Positions 52,901-62,351 of a stretch of 64,000 nucleotides of DNA are shown here, piece after piece; positions within the stretch are counted from its first letter, which is position 1; each line of letters opens with the position of its first letter. Source of the stretch: Mesostigma viride (lineage: Eukaryota; Streptophyta; Mesostigmatophyceae; Mesostigmatales; Mesostigmataceae); contig RPFO01000156.1 of assembly GCA_009746045.1 (NCBI GenBank), positions 1,731,381-1,795,380 on the forward strand, read 5' to 3'. The notes beneath the pieces were generated by a model. That model did not search any database, was not told the origin of the DNA, and saw nothing but the letters and a program-made list of their open reading frames with translations. The position numbers and the translations under genes are program-made.

Positions 52901-55154
52901 GCACCCAGCAAGGGGACCCCCTGGGACCCCTGTACTTTGCCGCCCCCTCCAGGGCTGCCTCCAAGCGGTCCATGCTGCCCACCCGGCGGTCGCTATTCAG
53001 GCCTACTTGGATGATATCTACCTTCTGGGCCCTGTGCCGGACACCACCGCGGCTCTGCTGGCACTGCAGACCGCGGTGGCCGACATCAACCTCCAGTTGA
53101 CCCTGGCCAAGTGCGCGGTGTACTCGCCCCAAGGTGATTGCTCCGGCTTTCCGCCCCAGCTCTTGGGCCGGGACGAGCGCCTCCATGGGTTGGATGTCCT
53201 CGGCGTTCCGGTTGGCGACCCCGCGTTTGTCATCGATGCTCTGCGGGCCGCCCTCGAGGCACGCACTGAGGTACTGCCCTTGATTGCGCGCCTTCATGAT
53301 TCGCAGACCAAGGGTCTGCTTCTGTGGTTTTGCGCTCACCCTCGCGTCGTTCACTGGCTCCGGGGCGCTCTTCCGGCTCAGGTCCGGCTGGCCGCCGAGG
53401 GCCACGACGAACGCATCCAGTCGGCCTTGGCGCAGCTGGTCCCGGGCCCCGACCTCCCGCCACATGCTATTCGCATTGCCTCCCTGCCTGCACGGATGGG
53501 TGGCTGCGGTCTGACTCGTGCCGCCCGGCTGGCCCCAGCAGCATTTTTGGGCTCCGTCGCTCAGTCGTGGGCGGAAAGCTGCCGGCTCCTGCCCCTTTTG
53601 GCAACAGCAGCGCCTGACCTCCTGGACCCCAGCAGCCCTTTGCCCTTCGTCACCGCCATCCAGGAGGCCTATGCTGAGATCCAGCAGGCCTGTTCTCCCG
53701 TCCGTGCCGCTCAGGCGGTACAGCGCCACCTCCCTCGCGGCACTCCCTCGGTCGCCTCCGTTCAATCTCCCGCCGCATTCCCTGCTCGCGTCATCGATAA
53801 ACACCAGAAAACCTACGCGGGTATTCTGCACACGGCTGATTGGATTGCTCTTTTCGCGGACCTCAACGCCCAGGGACGTGCGTGGCTGTTCTCGCTTTCC
53901 TTGCGGAGTGTGGGCTCGGCGTACCTTCGTGCTCTTCCCATGGCCCCCCATTCGCCTTGGCTCCCAGCCACTACTCGGTGGCGCTCCGGCACCAGCTATT
54001 TGCCCCGCAGCCTCTTGTTCCGGCCGGGCGGCCTTGTGGTAGCTGTGGGCAGCCGCTGGATCCCACGGGGACTCACTACCTTGCCTGCATGGGGGGCCAA
54101 CAGAATCAGAATTGGTATTTGTATTTGCACACTGTCCTCCTGACGGTGGTGCTCGCCATGATTCGGTCGGTCTTCCCCCACGCGAACATCCGGTCCGAGG
54201 ATGCGGATGGCGCTGCCTTCTATTCCCCCAACCACCGGCCTGACATCGTGGTGCTGGACTTTGAGGGGGGTGGCCGGCATCTGCTTATTGACGTTTCGGT
54301 GGCGCGGCCCTTGGCTCTTAGCCACGTGGCTGGGGCCTCCCTCACGGCAGGTTACACGGCGGACCGGGCGGAGCGGGCCAAGCTCCTGGCCTACGGCGAC
54401 GTCGGGCACCATCGTGTGGTGCCCTTTGTCCTGGAGGAGTTTGGGGCCATGGGGCCCCTGACCTCCGCCTTCTTCAAGGAGTGTTGCCGGCTCCGGGAGG
54501 ACCGGCTGGACCTGGAGGGCCAGCGGGCCCCATGGTCGGCGCGGACCTGGACGTCATATTGGCGTCAGCGCTTGTCGGTGGCGCTGACTCGGGCCATGGC
54601 TGACATCATGCTCCGCCGTACGCGGGCTGATTTTGCGGTGCAGCAGGGCTATTAGGTTCCTCCCGTTAGGCGTTTCCATTGGTCTTATCGTAGTATAGAG
54701 CTTTGACATGGCTCTGTATATAGGTTTATAGCTGGGCGTTTGCTTTGGTTTGAGTGATTTCACTCTGCTGTAAGTAATTATATTTTTAATATATATGCCT
54801 GGCTCCCTGGGTATGCCCGTGTTCAACTGCATGATGCTTGGTGTTTACAAAATAATTGCCCTTGTATCGTATGCAGCGGCAGTCTTCTGCCACAGAAACA
54901 AGACTGGGGTCCGCATCAACTCGGTCCACCCTGCCGCAATCGTCACTCCTATGGTCATGGCACTTGATGAGAGGATGAGGGAGGCCGGTTTTGAGCCAAG
55001 CGGCGTTGAGAAAGAGACCGGTTCCACCCCGGGCATGCCAAACGATGTCGCGTACATGGTGCTGTACCTCGCATCAGACGAGTCCAAGTTCTTGAATGGT
55101 CTTGCCATGCTGGTGGATAATGGAACTACGATCACGCCCGGTATCGTGGTCTAA
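46943..55154 (+). CDS. Classical short-chain dehydrogenase/reductase, complete
   Basis: NAD(P)-dependent oxidoreductase of 256 residues. Exons 46943-47204, 47487-47639, 50656-50733, 54877-55154, all joined in phase 1 with GT-AG introns. Rossmann motif TGGAKGLG (residues 11-18), acidic residue after beta-2 (VGDID, favouring NAD), NNAG (85-88), catalytic Ser138 (NMSS), Tyr151 and Lys155 (YSAAK), VRINSVHPAAIVTPM after beta-6, and VAYMVLYLASDESKFLNGLA near the C-terminus. The pattern resembles cyclopentanol and 3-alpha(20-beta)-hydroxysteroid dehydrogenase-like SDRs; the substrate is unknown. The first ATG in frame is at 46943. Introns 2 and 3 are 3.0 and 4.1 kb because LINE copies have landed in them. 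All catalytic residues are intact. Confidence 0.92.
48601..50240 (-). mobile_element. LINE family A copy: ORF1 remnant plus 3' UTR, inside SDR intron 2
   Basis: On the minus strand, ORF1 pieces in several frames run from about 50100 to 49000: DMKAVVPAALEEHVAPSAAQ, LAGLTAPDGPLSALAANVNN, VTARLNQVEGKVGHGIVKLE, QPGETPDSLLDELRNQLLTP, LPHTRDKAAPPPVVLTFSDI, RIRFLSRKRKLV and SLDDDLTPAQ. They are followed by the roughly 390-bp 3' UTR shared with 28262-28650, ending at the CACGTGACTGCGTCACGTG palindrome near 48628 and a TTA-rich tail. No RT lies between ORF1 and the tail. Several frameshifts make it dead. It is antisense to the host gene. Confidence 0.72.
50493..50575 (+). mobile_element. SINE-like family B, tail-only copy
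   Basis: Contains AGGATTAAAAGTGCTCACTC, CGGTGCTCGGCGACTCGCCA with ACGGGAGCACGTG and a TTTTAATTAATTAATTGATT tail. It corresponds to the 3' 75 bp of the element at 30657-30776. It ends about 80 bp before the acceptor of SDR exon 3. Confidence 0.65.
52540..54804 (+). mobile_element. 5'-truncated non-LTR retrotransposon with 16-bp TSD
   Basis: The insert 52556-54788 is flanked by ATATATATGCCTGGCT at 52540-52555 and 54789-54804, a perfect 16-bp target-site duplication. It carries the RT and a restriction-enzyme-like endonuclease region, followed by a 130-bp 3' UTR without poly(A). It lies in sense orientation in SDR intron 3, just upstream of the last exon. Confidence 0.88.
52558..54655 (+). pseudogene. 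Reverse transcriptase with C-terminal RLE-type endonuclease, two frameshifts
   Basis: RT block A VDCHNAFNSLSRA (about 52733), GTQQGDPLGPLYFA (52900) and, after a one-base frame change near 52945, AYLDDIYLLG (53003; the YxDD box reads LDD). Then thumb-like sequence, PARMGGCGLTRAARLAPAAF, and after a second frame change near 53960 a zinc-knuckle-like CGSCGQPLDPTGTHYLAC (CCHC) and HRPDIVVLDFEGGG plus LLIDVSVARPL. The CCHC followed by RPD...ID fits the restriction-like endonuclease of R2/NeSL/Utopia-type LINEs rather than an APE. Finger-domain and N-terminal parts are missing by 5' truncation. Confidence 0.82.
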
Positions 55155-55195
55155 GTCATCCAACAGGTCTGCGCACAAATTCATTCACTCGTGAA

Positions 55196-55540
55196 CTCAC
55201 TCACTCACTCACTCACTCACTCACTCACTCACTCACTCACTCACTCACTCACTCACTCACTCACTCACTCACTCACTCACTCACTCACTCACTCACTCAC
55301 TCACTCACTCACTCACTCACTCACTCACTCACTCACTCACTCACTCACTCACTCACTCACTCACTCACTCACTCACTCACTCACTCACTCACTCACTCAC
55401 TCACTCACTCACTCACTCACTCACTCACTCACTCACTCACTCACTCACTCACTCACTCACTCACTCACTCACTCACTCACTCACTCACTCACTCACTCAC
55501 TCACTCACTCACTCGCTCGCTCGTTCGTTCGTTCGTTCGT
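55196..55540 (+). repeat. (ACTC)n microsatellite
   Basis: About 320 bp of perfect ACTC/TCAC tetranucleotides passing into GCTC and GTTC variants, starting about 40 bp after the SDR stop codon, so probably in its 3' UTR. The open frame reading (SLTH)n is an artefact. Confidence 0.97.
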
Positions 55541-55907
55541 CCATTCACGCGCCTCCGTTGGGAGAGTCACGGGGTATACCGACTTTTAAACGTAGGTCCC
55601 TATTTGATGCACAACAAGAAGGGGGCATGGGACCCCTCCCTTCTCTCGTTGCCTTGAAAGGTCACCTGCATGCACTATATGTGGCATCCTGCGTCTTAAT
55701 AGTGCCAGAACCTAGGTCTACTCCACTTTGGTTGGAATTGGGGTCGACGATTGTGGAATAAAACACGGATGTCCCTGAGAAATGCAGGGCGTCATCAGTT
55801 GCAGTATAATGAATGATCGTGTATACTTATAGTGCACACTATCGGTAGTCCGCACGGTTGTCTTGAGCACTTAGTAGTATTTCTATGTGAAAGTGCTTGT
55901 AAACTAC

Positions 55908-56140
55908 TGAGTTAATTAATTAATTAATAAGCACATGACTGCGTCACGTGGGTGCCAATACAGAGTAAAGGAACCTTCAACCCTATATACACAGCGAGAA
56001 GGAGGGAGGGCGCCCTAGCTTCTCTCACTGCCGCAAGTGGGCAGGCCACAGAGCGCTCTCTCCACGGCATGGTGCATCATGCCGGAGCGCAACACTCACA
56101 TGGGTGCAATACAACCAGTGCAATACCATAGGTAGGCTAC
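55908..56140 (-). mobile_element. LINE family A 3'-end copy
   Basis: A TTAATTAATTAATTAATAAG tail, the CACATGACTGCGTCACGTG palindrome with one mismatch, and the AATACAGAGTAAAGGAACCT and GGCGCCCTAGCTTCTCTCAC words shared with 28262 and 48601. It is truncated before any ORF1 sequence. Confidence 0.72.
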
Positions 56141-56351
56141 TGCTGAGTGATCGAGGTTTACCTGTGAATGCACAACAAGTAGCCATGAAAGGGACTCCGC
56201 AAACGTACCAGAAAGTCAAGTATAAAAAAGCCCCGTTCATGGGATGCCATGGTGTGTCCTCTCACACATGGTGATGATGGCTCATGCCTAAAATGCTGTC
56301 TTCTTTAGTAGAAGGTCTATACCTCTAAATCTATACCTGTAAGCTAGTATA

Positions 56352-56640
56352 AGTAGGTACTTGCGTGTCATGCGCATGGGCATGCCACGGAGTAGTACTA
56401 TGCTAATCTCATGAGAAAATGATTACACAAAAAGTTACAAATATCGTCTGCATCATGCCCCAATCATCTAGTCACTAGAGGGGGATATAATCTGTATTCT
56501 GGCATTATCTGCCGGTATACACCGCGCCCGCATGATAGACAAGGAGAAAAGGGCTGCCGACTGCGATAAGCACCTTCCTGTGGGGCATCACTCCTGTTTT
56601 CTCTGGTAGAATGCAGGGTATAGAACGGTCCGCAAGTTAA
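56352..56640. repeat. Family C copy
   Basis: Starts with GTACTTGCGTGTCATGCGCA, includes ATCGTCTGCATCATGCCCCA, and ends in an ORF2 C-terminal-like block (CATGATAGACAAGGAGAAAA, GATAAGCACCTTCCTGT). The same order of blocks occurs, inverted, at 31830-32480. The association of this tail with ORF2 C-terminal sequence suggests it is the 3' region of a LINE. Confidence 0.6.
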
Positions 56641-57361
56641 AGCCCGACCGGCTCAGCTATCTATGGCGGTCGGTCACGTTGAGCTTGGGATAAGGTGAAC
56701 ACAGAGAACTGCTGTCGGAGCTGGCCAACCACTGGTTTATGTCTTAGCCAGCAAAGCCTATCCGGTTAGCCGTAACCGTGGGACAAGCTAGCTGTCCGTA
56801 CCGACCCGGATAAGGCCCCGGACTGGGGCCTAGGTGGCGCCGGCCCTAGGCGCCGCCCTTAGACCGGTCGACCGCATCGGACCGCCGGATTATAGCCGGC
56901 GGCTTAGCGGACGCTAGCGGAAGGCGTGCGGACGGACATGGGGAACTTAGAGCCAGATCCTAGGGCTCTAGAGTTACTCAACTCCGACATACTCTTTTGT
57001 TCTTTGATTAATTATCAAAATAATTACATCAAATGCAGACCATACAAAACCCTCTAAGGTAGGGAACTCAAGGGGGCCTCAAGGCCGTCAAAATCACCAC
57101 GGTATCGACCCGCGCCCTTGTGATCACACATGAATAGTGATGTAATAAGTAGCGAGAAAAAAACAACTATGCCACCAGACAAAAGGTGACCCATTTATTA
57201 GGACCAGTGACCCGCCGACGGGCCCAAGGCACCGTCCAACGTGGCTAGGGTATGGTCAGGACAAGCAAAAAAAACTACCACCATGATATTCGTGAATGCT
57301 AGCAACACAGGGTGAGTTATGGCTGTATTCATAAAGCGCCCGAGCCGTAACCCTGTGTGGC
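56640..57361. other. No gene recognised, GC-rich
   Basis: Contains GC-rich palindromic words (GGCGCCGGCCCTAGGCGCC near 56835). It would be expected to include the 3' LTR of the copia-like element, but I find no matching direct repeat on the other side. Confidence 0.4.
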
Positions 57362-59680
57362 TCACGGGTGTTGCATCGTCATGCGCTTGCGCAACACTGC
57401 GTACTGCGGGGCAGCCTCCCGCGCCTCCTTGGTGAGTGCATCCGCGGGATTGAGTTCATCCGCGATGTGCTGGAGACGCGTGACGCAGGAGGCCGCCTCA
57501 GCGAGTACGAGGTAATCAACGTCCTGTGACCGCGCATAGGGATTGTCAAGGAAGGCCAAACAACTTTGTGAGTCAGTGTGCACCGTGCTAGTCCAGTGAA
57601 GAGTGAACCCACACGAGCCAAATACCCAACCCAGCAAGTACCGCAGCCACATGCCATGTGAGATAGCTGAAACAATGCCCCGGCATTCAGCCGTGTTGGG
57701 GCTAGTGGCAATGCGGCTGTGCAAGCGCGAGTACCAATCTAACAACATGCCAGGCTGTCCCTCATTGCTAATAAAGAACAGTGCCCCCATGCGGGCCCGC
57801 ACTTGGCTGACTGTGCGCGTCTCTAGATTAGCATCCGTCACTATCTCGAGGTGCACCGGCTGTGAGCAATCGAGCCCACGAAGCACAATGCCGGGCGTCA
57901 TGGCCAGCTGCCGCCGAACATGAATGGACCCTAGTCCTTCCAGCACATCATCGGGCAGGCGAGCGAGCACCGCCAAATCAGGTGCCACCGTGTCCGCCAA
58001 CCACCCGAGCTTGCCCTTAACCGAGGGCCCATGGGTTGCCAACAGCGGGGACGGGAGGTCGGCCAGCAGGTCAACCACATAGTTGCGGCTATCCTGCATG
58101 TGCATGACCCATTCGCCAGAACGCGAATCCCGCTGCAACGTAGACTGCACGCCGCAAAACACCACGGGTTTACCCTCCTCATGATCCACCGCCCTGCCCA
58201 GGGGAAACTTAGCCGCCACTGCAGCAAGAAACTGGGTAGCAAAGGTGCGAGGTGCCACCAGCTTGAAGTCATCGCCATGCCACACGAAGAGGGCTGGCTC
58301 GCCAGGGACGCCGGTGGGGACCACAAAGAAGTTAGGATCCGCGCGATGGTACGTGGCCCCTAAGCTCTGCAAGACCTCCTCCGCGGAAATGCGGAAGATG
58401 ATGGGAGAGCTCTGCAGCCCCTCCACCCCTGTCAACAGCTCGATATACTCGCTGCCAATGGTGCCATCCTGCCAGACCACCGGGACCTTCACCACGTAGC
58501 GGGTGCCTTGCCATGTTTGCTGCGCGACCCCAGCGTCGCTGTGGAGGAATGCCCGCTGAAAGTCACCGCACCACATCCCGTAGTCCTTGCCCGCGTTCCG
58601 CTTGCCCAAGTAGATGACCGTCAGTAGCCGATGCGAAACATGGTTGAGCCCAGGGGTATAAAGATCCTTGGCGTCCAGCGGGGAGGACCCCTTCGTCTCC
58701 GTGACCACGGGCCTTACCCGGAACACCACCGAAGAGTTGGTCTCGTCCGGCTTGTAGGTGAGCACGAACTTCAACCGCAACCGCGTGGCCCCGGCTGGCA
58801 CACTCTCCAATCCTCGGTAGACCTCGCGCTCTCGCCACTGCTCCTTGGCTCGAATGAACGCGTCGCGCCACAAAGCAAACTTGAGAGGATCTTGACAGTC
58901 CAGGACAAGTTGCTCCCACGTCACAGGGCTATCCGCCGCCAGTGAGTGTGAGTGGAGGCCGAAGCTGCGCGGGTGCCAATCCTGAGGCTGAATGATGGAC
59001 TGGACGAGCGGCGGTGTGGAAAACGCCGCCATCGGTAAGCGCCGCACGACGCCGGGCTGCCCGACCACCACCCCCAATGGAGCGTGGTACTCGCGAAGCG
59101 GGATGCTGCCCACCCCCGCGACTGACAGCAAGTCAGCGGACACTGAGAACCCCGGGTATGATACGAAAGGTTCGCCCAGCAAGGCCACATCCTCGTAGCC
59201 ATCCACGACGTGAAACGGCGTGTCAATGCCCAACACCGGCAGCACCACCATCCCGGTAACTTGATATGCCGAAGTGCCTGCAAAGTCGGTCACCGATTTG
59301 TACGGCGACTCTAGCACTGGATACAGGGTGGCTGCCCGACGAGAGATAATAGACACGGATGCTTGCGTGTCCACAGCCACCAGCTGCCACGGTCTACACG
59401 TAGGAAACAAGGCTGACTTAACCGGCCTGACCCCCTGTGAGAGAGTTTTGACCTGAGCCACCCCTGATGCAGCTTTCGCTTTAAGCGCCTGAGCACGCCA
59501 CAAGGCCGTGACCGTTGAAGCCAGGTCCCTAGGTGGGCGAGGCGCATGGGCAGGACCCTGACCCTCCGGCGAGGCCACGCTAGGCGGGCCTCCCACATTA
59601 TCCGTGGCTAGCACAGGAGGTGAGTCACTACGTGCACTAGGTCCCGTCAAACCCACCCCATCCTCATCCCACCCATCCAC
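57362..59680 (-). CDS. Copia-like polyprotein part: protease, reverse transcriptase, RNase H
   Basis: 772 codons, uninterrupted. Residues 95-200 look like a retropepsin: VAVDTQASVSIIS in the place of D-T-G-A-S, and VALLGEPF as the flap-end hydrophobic-Gly motif. RT about 265-530: RLRLKFVLTYKPDE, RVRPVVTETKG, CGDFQRAFLHSD (first catalytic Asp, 373), GLQSSPIIFRISAEEVLQSL, FVWHGDDFKLV (YVDD box replaced by HGDD). RNase H about 600-760: EIVTDANLETRTVS, LDWYSRLHSRIATSPNTAEC (copia-type SSxEAE region), VHTDSQSCLAFLDN and ELNPADALTKEAREA. The first codon is GTG, so translation probably comes by frameshift from the upstream frame. A long intact frame implies recent activity, but changed key residues argue for caution. 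Confidence 0.75.
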   Translation of the reverse strand: MDGWDEDGVGLTGPSARSDSPPVLATDNVGGPPSVASPEGQGPAHAPRPPRDLASTVTALWRAQALKAKAASGVAQVKTLSQGVRPVKSALFPTCRPWQLVAVDTQASVSIISRRAATLYPVLESPYKSVTDFAGTSAYQVTGMVVLPVLGIDTPFHVVDGYEDVALLGEPFVSYPGFSVSADLLSVAGVGSIPLREYHAPLGVVVGQPGVVRRLPMAAFSTPPLVQSIIQPQDWHPRSFGLHSHSLAADSPVTWEQLVLDCQDPLKFALWRDAFIRAKEQWREREVYRGLESVPAGATRLRLKFVLTYKPDETNSSVVFRVRPVVTETKGSSPLDAKDLYTPGLNHVSHRLLTVIYLGKRNAGKDYGMWCGDFQRAFLHSDAGVAQQTWQGTRYVVKVPVVWQDGTIGSEYIELLTGVEGLQSSPIIFRISAEEVLQSLGATYHRADPNFFVVPTGVPGEPALFVWHGDDFKLVAPRTFATQFLAAVAAKFPLGRAVDHEEGKPVVFCGVQSTLQRDSRSGEWVMHMQDSRNYVVDLLADLPSPLLATHGPSVKGKLGWLADTVAPDLAVLARLPDDVLEGLGSIHVRRQLAMTPGIVLRGLDCSQPVHLEIVTDANLETRTVSQVRARMGALFFISNEGQPGMLLDWYSRLHSRIATSPNTAECRGIVSAISHGMWLRYLLGWVFGSCGFTLHWTSTVHTDSQSCLAFLDNPYARSQDVDYLVLAEAASCVTRLQHIADELNPADALTKEAREAAPQYAVLRKRMTMQHP

Positions 59681-60729
59681 GGGGTCATATTGGGGCCCAG
59701 GGGAGGGGGGGGTGTAGCTGTGTCTGCCCCTGGGAGCGACCCGTGGGGTACCACCTCAGATGCTACGACAGGCGCATTATCCTTCACTACCCACCCCAGT
59801 GCCCTGTTGGCTGCCAGCTCACTCTCCATGCTATCCCCTTGCTTATAGCCTGCCACCGATGCCCATGGTACCCTATACACCCGATCATTCCACTCTATGT
59901 CTATGACCCGCAGCGGCCAGTCTAACTTTGTGATGGCCCCAGGCCCCTGCATGGTGCCCCGTTTGCCGCTGGGCGAGCTCTCCTTGTGGAACATGACCAA
60001 CTGCCCGACCTCAAAAGCGCTAGACAAATCAGGCAGCGTGGCATCCTTGAGCCGCAGCTTGGCGGCGGTATCCTGTAGATGCTGTTGGTATGCCTCTACT
60101 ACCTCGGGTGAGTAGGTGCCCGCTGACAGCCCCCGAGGCGTGACTAGCCCAAAGCCCTTGACATCAAGCACGTGCCTATGGTTGCACACATGCATGAGCT
60201 CCTTGCACCACGCCGTCTTGACCGCGTAGGATTTGCCATGTGGGTTATCCTGTCGCTTGGCTGCCACAGTCTTGACATAGCTTACAGTGCGATCTATCAT
60301 GCCCATATTGCCGTGATCCTCACGCCCCACGATGACCACGGCCTCCATCCCCGGCAAACCTTGCACACAGCGGAACTGCTGGTCTAGCATGAGCTCCACT
60401 ACGGGATGAAAGAAAGCCAGGCTGATCTTGATAGCCCTGTGCAGGTCAGCCTCAAACATGTGAGGCAGCGGCTCAATGTAGGTGGCCTTGCTGAACCTAT
60501 CCTTGACTATGAAATAGGTGTCCCCCCCTTCCATGTGCATGACATCCCCCACAAGGTACCCTCGCTCCAAGGGTGGAGTCTTGGCATGACGCCTACGCGA
60601 CTTCTTCCTGATCTTGATGCAGGCAGGACACTGAGCACGCACATTCTTCAGCTCGTTGTATAAAGGTGCCCCTAACATGTGTGCCCCCTCTACCTCGGCT
60701 TGGGCCTCATGCCCGTATGCACGGTGCAT
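59647..60729 (-). CDS. Copia-like polyprotein part: GAG-pre-integrase and integrase
   Basis: 360 codons on the minus strand. HRAYGH with CPACIKIRKKSRRRH forms the HHCC zinc region. It is followed by the integrase core GDVMHMEGGDTYFIVKDRFS, KATYIEPL, ELMLDQQFRCVQGLPG and GREDHGNMGMIDRTVSYVKT. The usual D-D-E triad appears as E (HMEGG), D (LDQQF) and D (REDHG), so the first and last acids are altered. A C-terminal part follows with FEVGQLVMFHKES and DIEWNDRVYRVPWASVAGYK, similar to an integrase C-terminal domain. The frame is open upstream of 60729 for a few codons, and no gag-like sequence is visible before 61.2 kb. Confidence 0.7.
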   Translation of the reverse strand: MHRAYGHEAQAEVEGAHMLGAPLYNELKNVRAQCPACIKIRKKSRRRHAKTPPLERGYLVGDVMHMEGGDTYFIVKDRFSKATYIEPLPHMFEADLHRAIKISLAFFHPVVELMLDQQFRCVQGLPGMEAVVIVGREDHGNMGMIDRTVSYVKTVAAKRQDNPHGKSYAVKTAWCKELMHVCNHRHVLDVKGFGLVTPRGLSAGTYSPEVVEAYQQHLQDTAAKLRLKDATLPDLSSAFEVGQLVMFHKESSPSGKRGTMQGPGAITKLDWPLRVIDIEWNDRVYRVPWASVAGYKQGDSMESELAANRALGWVVKDNAPVVASEVVPHGSLPGADTATPPPPLGPNMTPWMGGMRMGWV

Positions 60730-61388
60730 CTGGTATGCTAACAGTTTCAGGGTGACAGCCTGAGGTGCAGTGGCATTGTCAGGATTCTCAACAGCTAGGT
60801 GGGGTGACTACTGGGGTAGTGACATTGGCTAACTGGGCAGCTTCAGAGGCTCACTGCACGAAAGGCCGCCCGTGTGAGCACCTTGCCAATGTGAAGATCC
60901 ACACTAGGGTGGTGTGTACCGAGAACATCTGCCCGCCCAGCATTCTCTTGCACTGTCAGGTTGTGAAATACGTGCGTATTGTCAAAATAAATACGGCAAT
61001 ACGCGTTTTTTGGGCCCCGACGTATTATACGCGTATTTGGTCCCGAATACGTGATTTGGACTTGGGCAATTTTCGAGGTTCGAGCCGGGGCAGTGCTTGG
61101 CGCGAGGCCAGCCGGAACGTGGCGCGGCGCCTACCTCCCCCAAGATCTTCTACTATGCAAACTAGGCTCGATTACTACGAACTAGGCTTTTCGTCAGTCC
61201 TGAGTCCAGTCACTCCAGTTCATAATTAATGACTTGTGCAAGAATAACCTTATTACTGACACGTCCGTACATAAGGGCTGCATCGTTGCGGTCGCGTCGA
61301 CGTGCGTTACCATACAATTGCTCCATGAGACACCAGACGGTCAAGGACTTCTCGGCAAATTGATTACATCGTACGCCTACATTCCAGC

Positions 61389-62288
61389 ATGTCAATGTCA
61401 CCGCATTCGAGTGGTCCCGTGGTCACTGTCACAGGCGTGCATGTTACCCCTGGACCCCACCACAGTGATACGCGACACCACATGGCTACATGTTGGCAAG
61501 GGGCGCCTGGACACGCTTCAGCTCTAGACCCGCTAGAATTTGGGTGGGTCCTCACATCTGGCGGCACCCCAATGACGAAGTGCCTTTTCGAGTACACGGC
61601 AGACTGGGGATACCGGCTACTTCTACATAAAAATCATAGGATGCACCCGGGTCGCCTGCGCTGGCACCCCGAGTGGCCGGGCTACACCTGGATCAAGAAC
61701 ATTACCTTGGCAGTTGATCACCCATTGGTTGACAAACGGGCCACCCACGTCCAGCACCTGCTTATGCATCGGGCCATCGGGGTCAATTCCCAACTGCACC
61801 ACCAGTACTCCCACGCGGCGGCGTGCTTATGCAACTTTCCAGATGAAACAATTGAGCACAGATTTCTGGACTGCCAACTCGCAGGGGTTTGGCAATGGCT
61901 GCTGGGTATATGGGCCAAGTGGATGGCTATTACAGCTCCCCCCACCACCGTCACACTATCTACGGTTATTTTCGGCATCACGGGATTACGGGACGCGAGC
62001 CTCACAGCCAACCAGATGGCATGGATATGGCTACGCACGACGATGCTTCACACCATATGGCAAGTTCGCAACGAGACCGTATTCACGTTACGTGCCGCGT
62101 ACACGAGAGGTGCCGTGGTCCGCCGGTTTATCTCCTCTTGGAACCTGGCTATGCGTCGTTACTGGCTCCTGGCGACGGAACAACACAAAGTATGGGACCC
62201 GGGCCCTAACAATGACATCCCCAGCCCACTGGAAGTCTTCCATGCACTCATGGGCATGCCACCAGGTCTTTACACTTATGCCGGATGA
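61389..62288 (+). pseudogene. LINE ORF2 C-terminal region with zf-RVT, 5' truncated
   Basis: An uninterrupted 299-codon frame. LRWHPEWPGYTWIKNI is followed by HQYSHAAACLCNFPDETIEH and RFLDCQLAGVWQWL, the zf-RVT pattern (C.C...ET..H.f..C..a..vW) found downstream of RT in many LINEs. RLLLHKNHRMH and the tryptophan-rich tail (MAWIWLRTTMLHTIWQVRNE) fit the same region of green-lineage LINEs. The RT domain itself is absent. The ATG at 61389 is simply the first in frame. Confidence 0.6.
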
Positions 62289-62336
62289 CGATATATCTAC
62301 AGTACACTGGCTACCTTGGTCGCAGGGCGCGCCTTA

Positions 62337-62351
62337 TTAACCCCTCATTGG
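62337..62351. other. Possible piggyBac-type terminus
   Basis: TTAACCCCTCA resembles the ends of the element at 39899-42756 (TTAA then CCCCT[A/C]AACCGTC), but the match stops after eleven bases. No partner end is seen before the window ends. Confidence 0.25.

Larger units (their letters stand above)
57362..60800 (-). mobile_element. Copia-related LTR retrotransposon, internal region without visible LTRs
   Basis: Two long minus-strand frames with HHCC zinc and integrase core, then aspartic-protease-like, RT_2-type RT and RNase H. No gag and no LTR pair are visible, so it is probably 5'-truncated. The frames overlap by 34 nt in different phases near 59647-59680, either a programmed frameshift or an indel. 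Confidence 0.75.

Noticed and set aside
52854..53951. 365-codon minus-strand open frame
   Set aside because: It mirrors the plus-strand reverse transcriptase, which carries all the recognisable motifs.
55191..55589. 132-codon (SLTH)n open frame
   Set aside because: Pure (ACTC)n microsatellite with no codon-usage or domain support.
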